This document shows positions 21,493 to 31,446 of a stretch of DNA of 34,283 bases, one piece after another. A program made the position numbers and the translations under genes. The stretch spans positions 1-34,283 of the forward strand of contig CAUACA010000022.1 in the NCBI GenBank assembly GCA_958427355.1, in the 5' to 3' direction. How positions within the stretch are numbered: position 1 is the stretch's first letter; each line of letters starts with the position of its first letter. The DNA is from an uncultured Collinsella sp. Its GTDB lineage: Bacteria > Actinomycetota > Coriobacteriia > Coriobacteriales > Coriobacteriaceae. The notes beneath the pieces were generated by a model. The model was given only the letters and a program-made list of their open reading frames with translations, did not search any database and had not been told where the DNA came from.

Positions 21493-23349
21493 TTACGCCG
21501 CCTCGTCGAACTGCGAGTTATACAGGTCGGCGTAGAAGCCACCCTGGGCGAGTAGCTCGTCGTGTGTGCCCTTCTCGACGATGTCGCCGTCGCGAATTAC
21601 CAAGATTACGTCGGCGTTGCGGATCGTGGACAGGCGGTGCGCGATGACAAAGCTGGTACGGCCCTGCATCAGCGCATCCATGGCGCGCTGAATAAGCTCC
21701 TCGGTGCGGGTGTCGACGTTGGAAGTCGCCTCGTCCAGAATCAGCGCCGGGCGGTCGGCCAAAATGGCACGGGCGATGGTCACGAGCTGGCGCTGACCCT
21801 GCGACAGGTTAGTGCCCTCCTCGTTAATCATAAAGTCATAACCGCCGGCAAGCGTATGGATAAAGTGGTCGCAACGTGCGGCGCGCGCGGCGGCTTCGAC
21901 CTCGGCATCGCTCGCATCGGGGCGTCCGTAGCGGATGTTCTCGCGGATGGTGCCGTTAAACAGCCAGGTATCCTGCAGCACCATGGCAAACTCGCCGCGC
22001 AGCGCCGCGCGGTCCCAGTCGCGCACGTCGACGCCCTCGACACGCAGCGAACCGCCGTCCACATCGTAGAAGCGCTGCAGCAGCTTGATGAGCGTGGTCT
22101 TGCCGGCGCCGGTGGGGCCGACGATGGCGATGGTCTGGCCGGGCTGCGCCTCGCAGCTAAAGTCGTGGATGATGGTCTTGTCGGGCGTATAGCCAAACTT
22201 GACGTGATCAAACTCCACATGGCCGGGGCGCTTTTCGGGAATCTGCGCGTCGGCTTTCTGCTCCTCCTCGGGCGCGGCCAGGAACTCAAAGACGCGCTCG
22301 GTGGCGGCTGCCATCGACTGCATCGTGTTGCTCACGTTGCCCAGTTGCTGCACGGGCTGCGTAAAGTTGCGAACGTACTGGATAAAGCTCTGGATGTCGC
22401 CGGGCGTGGCGTTGCCGGTCAGTGCGAGCTGTGCGCCCACCACGACAACGCCCACGTAGCCCATGTTACCCACCAGGCTCATAAGCGGCATCATCAGGCC
22501 CGACAGGAACTGCGAGCGCCAGCCACTAATAAAGAGGCGGTCGTTTTGACGGTCGAACTCTTCGATCGAGGCCTCGGCGCGGTCGAACACCTGAATGACG
22601 TTCTGGCCGGCAAAGTCCTCCTCGATAATGCCGTTGACGGCGCCCAGAACCTGCTGCTGCTCGCGGAAGTACGGCTGCGAGAAGTGAATCATTACGGTCA
22701 AGATAATCGCGGCGGCCGGCAGCGTGAGCACGGTGACGCCGGTAAGCGGCAGGCTGATCGAAAGCATCATGACGAGCACGCCGATAATCTGCGTCACCGA
22801 CGTGATGAGCTGCGTCACGCTCTGGTTGAGCGACTGACCCAGCGTATCGACGTCGTTGGTGATGCGGCTGAGTACGTCTCCCTTGCTGTGGCCGTTGAAG
22901 TAACTCATCGGCACGACGGCAATCTTGGCGGCGATTTCCTTGCGCATGCGGTAGCAGATCTTTTGCGTGACGCCGGTCATGAGCCAGCCCTGGACCAGGC
23001 TGCAGACAGAGCTCGCCAGATACAGGCAGAGCAAAAAGCCGAGCGTCTTGGCGATCCAGTCAAAGTCAACGTCGCCGGTGCCGTTGACCTTGGCGACCAG
23101 GCCTTCGAACAGCTTGGTCGTAACCTGGCCGAGCACCTTGGGTCCCACAATGTTAAAGATGACCGAGCACACGGCAAAGGCGACGGCGGCAAACACGGCA
23201 ATCTTGTGCTGGCCGATATAGCCGAGCAGCTGCCTCATGGTGCCCTTAAAGTCCTTGGCCTTTTCGCCACGACGCATGCCACCCATGCGGCCCATGGGAC
23301 CACGCTGGCGGGTGGGCTTGGGAATCTGAGTCTTGGTCTCGTCTGCCAT
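21493..23349 (-). CDS. ABC multidrug exporter subunit with canonical ATP site
   Basis: This 618-residue half-transporter has a six-helix membrane domain (about residues 45-345) and a C-terminal ATPase. Walker A is GPTGAGKT near 412-419, the signature NLSQGQRQ near 514, Walker B LILDEATSNVD with catalytic Glu, and the H-loop SFVIAHRLST with its His. It is the consensus-site partner of the upstream subunit, as in TM287/288, BmrCD and EfrAB heterodimers that export drugs or lipids. An N-terminal basic, Gly/Met-rich tail (PTRQRGPMGRMGGMRRG) precedes helix 1. It is the last gene of marR-ABC-ABC, overlapping the upstream stop by one base. Confidence 0.9.
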   Translation of the reverse strand: MADETKTQIPKPTRQRGPMGRMGGMRRGEKAKDFKGTMRQLLGYIGQHKIAVFAAVAFAVCSVIFNIVGPKVLGQVTTKLFEGLVAKVNGTGDVDFDWIAKTLGFLLCLYLASSVCSLVQGWLMTGVTQKICYRMRKEIAAKIAVVPMSYFNGHSKGDVLSRITNDVDTLGQSLNQSVTQLITSVTQIIGVLVMMLSISLPLTGVTVLTLPAAAIILTVMIHFSQPYFREQQQVLGAVNGIIEEDFAGQNVIQVFDRAEASIEEFDRQNDRLFISGWRSQFLSGLMMPLMSLVGNMGYVGVVVVGAQLALTGNATPGDIQSFIQYVRNFTQPVQQLGNVSNTMQSMAAATERVFEFLAAPEEEQKADAQIPEKRPGHVEFDHVKFGYTPDKTIIHDFSCEAQPGQTIAIVGPTGAGKTTLIKLLQRFYDVDGGSLRVEGVDVRDWDRAALRGEFAMVLQDTWLFNGTIRENIRYGRPDASDAEVEAAARAARCDHFIHTLAGGYDFMINEEGTNLSQGQRQLVTIARAILADRPALILDEATSNVDTRTEELIQRAMDALMQGRTSFVIAHRLSTIRNADVILVIRDGDIVEKGTHDELLAQGGFYADLYNSQFDEAA

Positions 23350-25715
23350 TAGCGCTCGCCTCCTTCCATGACGGCTGCAATTTCTTCTTGGGTAAGCCCC
23401 AGCTCCTCGGCGGAAAGCTGCGACTGTGCGATCTCCAGGTACGCCGGGCAGCTGCGCAGCAGCTCCTCGTGCGTGCCGGTGCCCACTACGTGGCCGTCGT
23501 CGAGCACGATGATCTGGTCGGCGTGCATGATGGTCGCGATGCGCTGGGCCACGACCACGAGCGCGGCGTCGGTGACGTTTTTGGCCAACTCCTCGCGCAG
23601 GCGAGCGTCGGTCTTGTAGTCGAGGGCGCTAAACGAGTCATCGAACACCACGACCTCGGGCTTTTTGGCCAGGGCGCGGGCGATGGCCAGGCGTTGGCGC
23701 TGACCGCCCGAGACATTGGAGCCGCCCTGGCTGATGGGGGAGTCGTAGCCGCCTTCGCGCTCGGCGATAAAGTCTTCCGCCTGGGCGACGCGTGCTGCCT
23801 GGCGCATATCCTCGTCACTCACCATGTCGCCGGCAAACTTGAGGTTGCTCTCGACGGTACCCGAGAACAGACGACCCTGCTGCGGAATATAACCAATACG
23901 GCGGCGCAGCTCAGAGAGGGTCATGTCGCGCACGTCGATGCCGTCGAGCGAAATGCTGCCGCCCGTGACGTCGTACAGGCGCGGAATCAACTGTACAAGC
24001 GTGGACTTGCCCGAGCCCGTGGAACCAATGATGCCGAGCATCTGGCCGGCGTGCGTGGTGAAGTTTACGCCGCTAATGACGTCGGCGCGGGCATCGGGAT
24101 ACTGGAAACTCACGTCACGGAAGGTGAGCTCGCCGCGCGGCGCGCTGGCAGCGGGCAGTTTGGGTGAGGTGGGGTCGTTGATGCTCGTGGGGCAGGTGAT
24201 GACCTCTTCCACGCGCTCGGCTGCGACCTCGGCGCGGGGCAGGATGACCGAAACCATGGTGAGGATCATAAACGCCATGACGATCTGCATGGTGTAGGAG
24301 ATAAACGCCATCATGTTGCCGACCTGCATCACGCCGTCGGACACGCCCTGCGCGCCAAACCAGACGATAAGCACGGTGATGCAGTTCATGACAAGCATCA
24401 TGAGCGGCATCATAAAGCTCATGGCTCGGTTAGTGTAGAGCTGCGTGGTCATTAGGTCGAGCGAAGCCTTGTCAAAACGCTCGAGCTCATGCTCTTCGCG
24501 GTTGAACGAACGGATAGGCATAAGGCCGTCGAGCAGCTCGCGAGCGGTAAGGTTCACACGGTCCACAAAGCTCTGCATCTTTTTGAACTTGGGCATGGTG
24601 AGGCCCATGAGCACGCCGACGACGGCCGAGACCGCGATGATGGCCACGGCGATAGTCCACTCCAGGCCGGTGTGGTTGGCCAGTACACGCATGACGGCGA
24701 CGATGCCCATGACGGGGGCCATCAGGCACATGCGGATAAACAGGGTTGCGGCCATCTGGATCTGCTGAATGTCGTTGGTGCAGCGGGTGATGAGCGAGGC
24801 CTGGCTAAACTTGCCCACCTCGGCCGGCGAGAAGTGCATAACCTTGTTGAAGGTCTCGCGGCGCAGGTCGCGGGCGATGGAGCAGGCGGTGCGCGAAGCC
24901 ACGGCACCGGTCAGGATAGTGGCGACGAGCGACACCAGGCACAGCCCAAACATCGTGGCCGCCATGCGGCTCAGGTAGGCGTTCTGCACGTCGGCGGGGT
25001 CGATGCCCTGCGCCTTGTACTCGTCCTGTACATAGCTCACGGCGCGCTGGGTCACGATGGAGCCCGACATGGAGCCCATTTTGTCTGCCATATCGTTGGC
25101 GCCCTCGACGAGCTTGCCCTGGTCGATTAGGCCGCCTTCAACGCCCAGGCGCAGGCTCTTCATGGTGATCTTGCCGCCGTCGGCGTCGATCTGCTTTTGC
25201 ATGTTCTGCGCCGCTGCGGCCTTCTGCTGCATCTCGGCGAGTTGCTCGGGCGTCATCGCCGCCATCTGCTCGGGCGTGGGCATGGCCTGGGCGCCGCCAT
25301 CGCTTGCCTCGGTAGATGCGCCGGTCATGTCGCCCATGGAGTTGGCATCGATGCCCTGGTTGAACGAAAGGACGACAGTCTCGGGGAGGCTCATGATGTC
25401 GGCAATCTTGCCGCCGTCGGCGCGCTCCTCCTCGGTGCCCTTGTACGTTCGAATGCCGTTATTGTCCGCCTTGCCAAACACAGCCTCCACAGCTTTGGCG
25501 TCCTTGGAGCTCATGAAGAGTTCGAGGTCGTCGAGCGATTCGGCGCGGATGGTGTCGGGCACGGGCGACGCGATGCCGCCTTGCTGTACACCCACGTCGA
25601 CGATGTCGCTCATATAGGTAGGCAGCGCCAGATCGGCGTTGCAGCTGATTACGATAAGTACGATAGCTGCGAACAGTGCCAGGATATGTTTTTTAAAGAG
25701 CTTGAGAATCCTCAC
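23349..25715 (-). CDS. ABC multidrug exporter subunit with degenerate ATP site and extracellular insert
   Basis: This 788-residue half-transporter is about 170 residues longer than its partner. The excess lies between transmembrane helix 1 (ILALFAAIVLIVISC, near 10-25) and helix 2 (near residue 258), a soluble stretch with Met/Gln/Ala-rich sequence (PTPEQMAAMTPEQLAEMQQK), expected outside the cell. The ATPase has Walker A GSTGSGKS and signature NVSGGQRQR, but Walker B ends VVFDDSFSALD with Asp for the catalytic Glu, and the H-loop reads VVVAQRIAT with Gln for His. These are marks of the non-hydrolysing site of a heterodimer. It overlaps marR upstream and its partner downstream. Confidence 0.9.
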   Translation of the reverse strand: MRILKLFKKHILALFAAIVLIVISCNADLALPTYMSDIVDVGVQQGGIASPVPDTIRAESLDDLELFMSSKDAKAVEAVFGKADNNGIRTYKGTEEERADGGKIADIMSLPETVVLSFNQGIDANSMGDMTGASTEASDGGAQAMPTPEQMAAMTPEQLAEMQQKAAAAQNMQKQIDADGGKITMKSLRLGVEGGLIDQGKLVEGANDMADKMGSMSGSIVTQRAVSYVQDEYKAQGIDPADVQNAYLSRMAATMFGLCLVSLVATILTGAVASRTACSIARDLRRETFNKVMHFSPAEVGKFSQASLITRCTNDIQQIQMAATLFIRMCLMAPVMGIVAVMRVLANHTGLEWTIAVAIIAVSAVVGVLMGLTMPKFKKMQSFVDRVNLTARELLDGLMPIRSFNREEHELERFDKASLDLMTTQLYTNRAMSFMMPLMMLVMNCITVLIVWFGAQGVSDGVMQVGNMMAFISYTMQIVMAFMILTMVSVILPRAEVAAERVEEVITCPTSINDPTSPKLPAASAPRGELTFRDVSFQYPDARADVISGVNFTTHAGQMLGIIGSTGSGKSTLVQLIPRLYDVTGGSISLDGIDVRDMTLSELRRRIGYIPQQGRLFSGTVESNLKFAGDMVSDEDMRQAARVAQAEDFIAEREGGYDSPISQGGSNVSGGQRQRLAIARALAKKPEVVVFDDSFSALDYKTDARLREELAKNVTDAALVVVAQRIATIMHADQIIVLDDGHVVGTGTHEELLRSCPAYLEIAQSQLSAEELGLTQEEIAAVMEGGER

Positions 25716-26161
25716 TTGGCATCTCTCCTTTCTTGATTGCGGTCGATAATTTCGTTGGCACGTCTTAGAAGGCGCACCATCTCCTGGGTATCTGTTTCGC
25801 CGAGCTGCTCGAGGAAGGCCGCGGTGCGGTCCTCGAATTCCCGGCGTTTGATTTCGATAACCTGGAATCCTTTGTCGGTCACCGTGACGTGTACGCGACG
25901 ACGGTCGGTCTTTGAGTGCTCGCGCTCGACCCAGCCCTTGGCCTCGAGGGCGCGCAGGATATTGGCGATGCGGGCGCTCGAGACCCAGGCGCGATCAGCG
26001 AGTTCGCTCGGCGTGAGCGAGCCGCCGGCGCGCATGAGGGCGCGCATGACGGCCATCTCGCCACCCAGAGCCTGGTCGGCAAAGCGCGAAACGCGCTGGT
26101 GCATGCTGCCAAACTCGGTAAAGAGCTGACGCCCAAGCTCATGGAAATCGGTATCTTCCAC
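25712..26161 (-). CDS. MarR-family regulator of the ABC exporter operon
   Basis: This 149-residue winged-helix protein has MarR features: SLTPSELADRAWVSSARIANILRALEAKGWVERE near residues 48-82 as recognition region, then the wing DRRRVHVTVTDKG near 86-98. It likely represses its own operon and is released by drugs or metabolites. The start is GTG at 26161. The gene overlaps the first exporter gene by four bases. A perfect 15-bp inverted repeat spans the start codon (26153-26201), giving a candidate autoregulatory site. Confidence 0.88.
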   Translation of the reverse strand: MEDTDFHELGRQLFTEFGSMHQRVSRFADQALGGEMAVMRALMRAGGSLTPSELADRAWVSSARIANILRALEAKGWVEREHSKTDRRRVHVTVTDKGFQVIEIKRREFEDRTAAFLEQLGETDTQEMVRLLRRANEIIDRNQERRDAK

Positions 26162-26201
26162 CGAAAACCCCTAACACTAGAAACTATTTTCGGTGGAAGA
26201 T
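26153..26201. promoter_or_regulatory. 15-bp inverted repeat spanning the marR start codon
   Basis: ATCTTCCACCGAAAA (26153-26167) faces its exact complement at 26187-26201 across 19 bases. One arm contains the marR GTG start. As DNA it fits a MarR operator; as RNA it would hide the start codon in a hairpin. The remaining bases up to 26413 are AT-rich and hold a TATAAT at 26347-26352. Confidence 0.6.
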
Positions 26202-26346
26202 GATACCCCCATACGCGGGCCTCATACAGTAGGCAATATTAAGAGCTCATTAAGACTTAAAATCATTCAATTGCTAAAGCGTTTCAAAGAACTATCATGC
26301 CCGCGGTTAGGCGAGGGGTTGTCACCACCATGACGACTGGGACTCA

Positions 26347-26352
26347 TATAAT
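26347..26352 (+). promoter_or_regulatory. -10 box upstream of the dehydrogenase gene
   Basis: A consensus TATAAT lies 61 bases before the dehydrogenase ATG. TTGTCA at 26319-26324 is the best -35, but its 22-base spacing is too long, so an activator or another -35 may be used. Confidence 0.4.
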
Positions 26353-26413
26353 CGCCACGTGCGATGCTCCAACTTCCCGCAAGGAGACACCTTACATAAA
26401 GGGGGATGGAGTC

Positions 26414-27163
26414 ATGGCATTTGACTTCACGGGCAAGACCGCGATTGTCACGGGCGGCACTCAGGGCATTGGCCTCGAGATCGCCAAGGGCATCGTCGCG
26501 GGCGGCGGACATGTCGCGCTCATCGCAAGGAACGCTGCTAAGGGCGAGGCCGCTGTGGCCGAGCTTGGCGAGGGCAACAAGTTCTATCAGCTCGATGTCG
26601 CCGATGCGCCCAAGGCGCGCGAGACCGTCGAGCAGATTTTTACGGACCTGCCGCAAACCAACATCCTGATCAACTGCGCTGGCGTCATCAGCACCAAGAA
26701 GTTCGACGAGATCGATGACACCGAGTGGCGCCGCACCATCGACATCAACCTCAACGGTACCTTTACCATGATGAACGCCGTCTACCCGCACTTTAAGGCG
26801 GCCCATGCCGGCACTATCGTCAACGTGAGTTCCGTTGCGGGCAAGATCGGTGGCGGCCTGCTCGGCACCGCGGCTTACGCGAGCTCCAAAGCAGGCGTTA
26901 ACGGTCTGACCAAGGCAGTCGCCAAGGAAGGCGGCAAGTTTGGCGTTCGCTGCAACGCCGTGTGCCCGTCGCTCACGTTGACCGATATGACCTCGATTCT
27001 CTCTGACGAGAACTCTCAGCGCATCATCAACGGTATTCCTCTGGGCCGCGCCGCCCAGGCCAGCGAGCCTGCGCAGATGGTGCTGTTCTTCGCTTCCGAC
27101 CTCGCCAGCTTCGTGAACGGCGAGATTGGTGACTGCGACGGCGGCATCGTCCTGGACGGGTAA
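26414..27163 (+). CDS. Short-chain dehydrogenase/reductase, possibly KduD-like
   Basis: This 249-residue classical SDR oxidoreductase has the nucleotide motif TGGTQGIG near residues 12-19, NCAGVIS near 83-89, catalytic Ser in VNVSSVAG near 137, and YASSKAG near 153-159 carrying the Tyr and Lys. GRAAQASEPAQMVLFFASD and a VNG..DGG end are typical. ATG at 26414 is chosen: GGGGGATGGAG precedes it and MAFDFTGKTAIVTGG is the normal N-terminus; the longer frame from 26297 is not credible. The next gene encodes a KdgT-type permease, which suggests a 2-keto-3-deoxygluconate/KduD-like or sugar-acid dehydrogenase role. Substrate is inferred only from context. Confidence 0.85.
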   Translation: MAFDFTGKTAIVTGGTQGIGLEIAKGIVAGGGHVALIARNAAKGEAAVAELGEGNKFYQLDVADAPKARETVEQIFTDLPQTNILINCAGVISTKKFDEIDDTEWRRTIDINLNGTFTMMNAVYPHFKAAHAGTIVNVSSVAGKIGGGLLGTAAYASSKAGVNGLTKAVAKEGGKFGVRCNAVCPSLTLTDMTSILSDENSQRIINGIPLGRAAQASEPAQMVLFFASDLASFVNGEIGDCDGGIVLDG

Positions 27164-27271
27164 TACCCCGCGGTGATCGTTTGGCGGCGACCCTGGCGAC
27201 TCGGGGTTGTCGCCTTCTTTCTGACATAGGCGCGTGCGGCTACGATTCGCATGCATCCAAAGGAGATATAT

Positions 27272-28291
27272 ATGAGTGAATCGACTGCGGTGGAGGCGCC
27301 GGCGGCAAAGGAGCCGTTCTTTAAGATGTCCTCCATCCCGGGCGCCAATATCTTGGTGCCGCTTCTGTTGGGCTGCCTGCTCAACACGCTATTCCCCGAC
27401 CTGTTTAAAACGCTCGGTAGCTTTACGCTTGGCATGACCCAGCAGGGTGCAGGCCCGCTCGTTGGCGCCTTTTTGCTCATCGTCGGTACGACGATTTCGT
27501 TTAAGAGTGCTCCCGCCGCCGCTGCACGCGGCGCCATCATCATCGCTGTCAAGCAGATCGTGGTCGTTGCCGTGTCGCTGCTCATCCTTTATGTGTTCAA
27601 CGACAACCTGTTTGGCATCTCTGCCATGGTGATGCTGGCGGCTTGCACCGGCGCCAACAACGCTATGTACGCTGGTCTGATGGGCACCATGGGCAACGAG
27701 GCCGAGCGTGGCGCCGTCGCCATCACCACGCTCGTTGTCGGCCCTCCGGTCACGATGATCGTGCTCGGCGCTGCCGGTCAGGCTCCGATCGGCTGGTCGC
27801 TCGTGGGTGCCATTCTGCCGATCGTCATCGGCATTATTCTGGGTAACCTGTTCCCCAGCTTTAAGAAGATGATGGCACCGGCACTTTCCGCCATCATCGT
27901 GCTCGTCTTCTTTGCCATGGGCTCGACCATGACCTTTGGCCAGCTCATTAATGGCGGTCTCCCCGGTATTCTGCTCGGCGTGATCTGCTCGGTGGTCTTT
28001 GCAATTCCCGTCATCGCGGTCGATAAGCTTACGGGTGGTACGGGTGTCGCAGGTGCGGCCATTTCGAGCTGCGCCGGAGCCAATGTGGCCACGCCTGCTG
28101 CCATGGCAAGCGTCAACGGGGCCATGTACGGCGGCGCCGTGCTCGCGACGGCTACGGCACAGGTTGCTGCCTGCGCAATCGTGACGGCTATTTTGACCCC
28201 GCTGGTCACCAGCTGGTGCTACAAGCATTTTGAGGGCCAGGGCAACGGCAATAGCAAGGCAACGACCGACAAGGCCGCCGCAGCCGCCTAA
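27272..28291 (+). CDS. kdgT: 2-keto-3-deoxygluconate permease family protein (KdgT)
   Basis: This 339-residue integral membrane protein has about ten hydrophobic helices and the KdgT family pattern: SIPGANILVPLLLGCLLNTL near residues 20-37, GTTISFKSAP near 78, LAACTGANNAMYAGLMG near 130-145, and CAGANVATPAAMA near 272-284. KdgT imports 2-keto-3-deoxygluconate and related sugar acids by proton symport. ATG at 27272 follows AAAGGAG at normal spacing. It lies 108 bases behind the SDR gene; the two may form a uronate/sugar-acid unit, though no KdgK kinase or KdgA aldolase is in the window. A strong terminator follows. Confidence 0.85.
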   Translation: MSESTAVEAPAAKEPFFKMSSIPGANILVPLLLGCLLNTLFPDLFKTLGSFTLGMTQQGAGPLVGAFLLIVGTTISFKSAPAAAARGAIIIAVKQIVVVAVSLLILYVFNDNLFGISAMVMLAACTGANNAMYAGLMGTMGNEAERGAVAITTLVVGPPVTMIVLGAAGQAPIGWSLVGAILPIVIGIILGNLFPSFKKMMAPALSAIIVLVFFAMGSTMTFGQLINGGLPGILLGVICSVVFAIPVIAVDKLTGGTGVAGAAISSCAGANVATPAAMASVNGAMYGGAVLATATAQVAACAIVTAILTPLVTSWCYKHFEGQGNGNSKATTDKAAAAA

Positions 28292-28329
28292 TGCCAAGCG
28301 GCAATCAAAGCTAAAAACTAGCTACGCCA

Positions 28330-28363
28330 CAGGGCGGCCACGGGGGATCCCGTGGCCGCCCTG
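28330..28363 (+). terminator. Terminator of the SDR-kdgT unit
   Basis: A perfect 15-bp stem, CAGGGCGGCCACGGG (28330-28344) with 28349-28363, has a GGAT loop. A weak T-rich tail (TTTCTG) follows. Confidence 0.8.
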
Positions 28364-28757
28364 CAGTTTCTGTAGAGTCTCTGAGACACTTTACCCTGCT
28401 AAAGCTGGCATAACAGCTAGAGCGAACGTCGTACAAAGGCAAGGAAAAATAACATACAAATCGGTGAACGGTAGTTGTTCGCGCTCGCATTTCCTGCGGG
28501 TTTGTAAAAAACGCCCTTATGATATAAAAAAAGAAACATATAACAGCCCAGATGGAGAGGGTCGCTATGTTATCCTTCTCAGACGGGTGAAATCTTGGGT
28601 TTTGGGTTGTAGTTCCAAGGTGGACAAACGTTTTCTCTGCACCAGCGTGTGGTGAAGAACGGAAGAAGCCGGTAGTGCAAGCCGAACATTCAAGAATTCA
28701 ATAAGCAGCGGTGTGAGAGAGCGCCGCATTACACGTAACTAGGAGCGTGGTTACACA
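28364..28757 (+). promoter_or_regulatory. Long leader region of the split pfl operon
   Basis: These 394 bases hold no credible gene. TTTGTA (28501-28506) and TATAAA (28523-28528) with a 16-base spacer form the best promoter; TATGAT overlaps at 28518-28523. If used, the untranslated leader would be over 200 nt, long for a fermentation gene. The leader contains short partial dyads, for example GAGCGAAC near 28420 and GTTCGCGCTC near 28478. No known riboswitch was recognised. AGGAG precedes the pflB ATG. Confidence 0.45.
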
Positions 28758-30809
<2,052 letters not shown>

Positions 30810-30810
30810 C

Positions 30811-30869
30811 TATTGTTAGTGCTATTCTAACAATAACGATTACTGATTAGTGTGCCGGTTTCGGCCGGC
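30811..30869 (+). promoter_or_regulatory. Two hairpins between the pfl halves
   Basis: TATTGTTAG (30811-30819) pairs perfectly with CTAACAATA (30827-30835) around a 7-nt loop, starting two bases after the pflB stop. A second stem, GCCGG (30854-30858) with CCGGC (30865-30869), lies just before the AAGGAG site at 30882-30887. Neither has a T-tract, so processing, stability or translation control is more likely than termination. Confidence 0.55.
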
Positions 30870-30894
30870 GCCTATTAATCGAAGGAGACACATT

Positions 30895-31146
30895 ATGAAG
30901 GTTTCTGAAGTTTCCGAGACCCAGGCCGATAACCTGGTCCACATGCTCGACGCTTACGCCGAGAAGGGTGGCCACCACCTGAACATCAACGTCTTCAACC
31001 GTGAGACGCTGCTCGACGCTCAGGCTCACCCCGAGAAGTACCCGCAGCTGACCATCCGCGTTTCCGGCTACGCCGTGAACTTCCACACGCTCACCAAGGA
31101 GCAGCAGGACGAGGTCATTGCGCGTACCTTCCACGACAAGTTCTAA
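30895..31146 (+). CDS. Stand-alone PFL glycyl-radical domain protein (GrcA-like)
   Basis: This 83-residue protein is the missing C-terminal domain of pyruvate formate-lyase. It contains GGHHLNINV near residues 25-33, HPEKYPQLTIRVSGYAVNF at 45-63 with radical Gly58, and ends with EVIARTFHDKF, closely matching the last residues of E. coli PFL. It is shorter than E. coli GrcA/YfiD (127), lacking that protein's N-terminal part, and starts with its own sequence (MKVSEVSETQADNL). ATG at 30895 is set by AAGGAGA eight bases upstream. It should bind the pflB product and receive the radical from a PFL-activating enzyme. Element D follows. Confidence 0.93.
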   Translation: MKVSEVSETQADNLVHMLDAYAEKGGHHLNINVFNRETLLDAQAHPEKYPQLTIRVSGYAVNFHTLTKEQQDEVIARTFHDKF

Positions 31147-31180
31147 AGGGGTTTAACTCCCGCAGGATCGCCGGGCCGTC

Positions 31181-31285
31181 TTGGGTTACTTTCCAAAACG
31201 TCCTCGGACATGCAAAGGGCTCCGCTGCGCGCTTCGCGCGGCGGAGCCCTTTGCGTCCTGCGGGATGTTTTGGAAAATAACCCAA
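31181..31285 (+). terminator. Structured element D (C/D family) downstream of the pfl genes
   Basis: The outer arms 31181-31203 and 31263-31285 pair (TTGGGTTA with TAACCCAA, then TTTCCAAAACGTCC with GGATGTTTTGGAAA). The inner arms 31212-31225 and 31241-31254 pair perfectly over 14 bp, capped by a GCGCG/CGCGC stem. The sequence between outer and inner helices, CGTCCTCGGACAT, matches element C at 11 of 13 positions, and CTGCGGGATG on the other side matches CTGTGGAATG. No typical T-tract follows, so simple termination does not account for it. Confidence 0.65.
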
Positions 31286-31410
31286 AACCGGCCATGTGGG
31301 GTCCTTTGGAGTCACCCTTAAGGCGGAACTCTCCTAATTATTTGGATGAGTCGTTTACTTACTTGTACTGTTACCGTCTTCCCGCTCTTGTTGGGGTATG
31401 CTTTGTTCGT

Positions 31411-31427
31411 ATGTAAACGTATGACAT
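31411..31427 (+). promoter_or_regulatory. LacI-type operator and promoter of the regulator gene
   Basis: ATGTAAACGTATGACAT has the central ACGT dyad and resembles the three operators upstream of the GH32 gene. It overlaps TATGTA (31410-31415), a -10 candidate 16 bases after TTGTTG (31388-31393). This suggests autoregulation. Confidence 0.6.
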
Positions 31428-31446
31428 GTTGATGGGGGAGGGTGCT

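Noticed and set aside
26297..26413. N-terminal extension of the SDR
   Set aside because: It crosses the TATAAT box and the RBS, and the SDR nucleotide-binding motif is at its usual place only from ATG 26414.
28364..28757. Known riboswitch in the pfl leader
   Set aside because: None of the conserved cores I know could be found; only short partial dyads are present.
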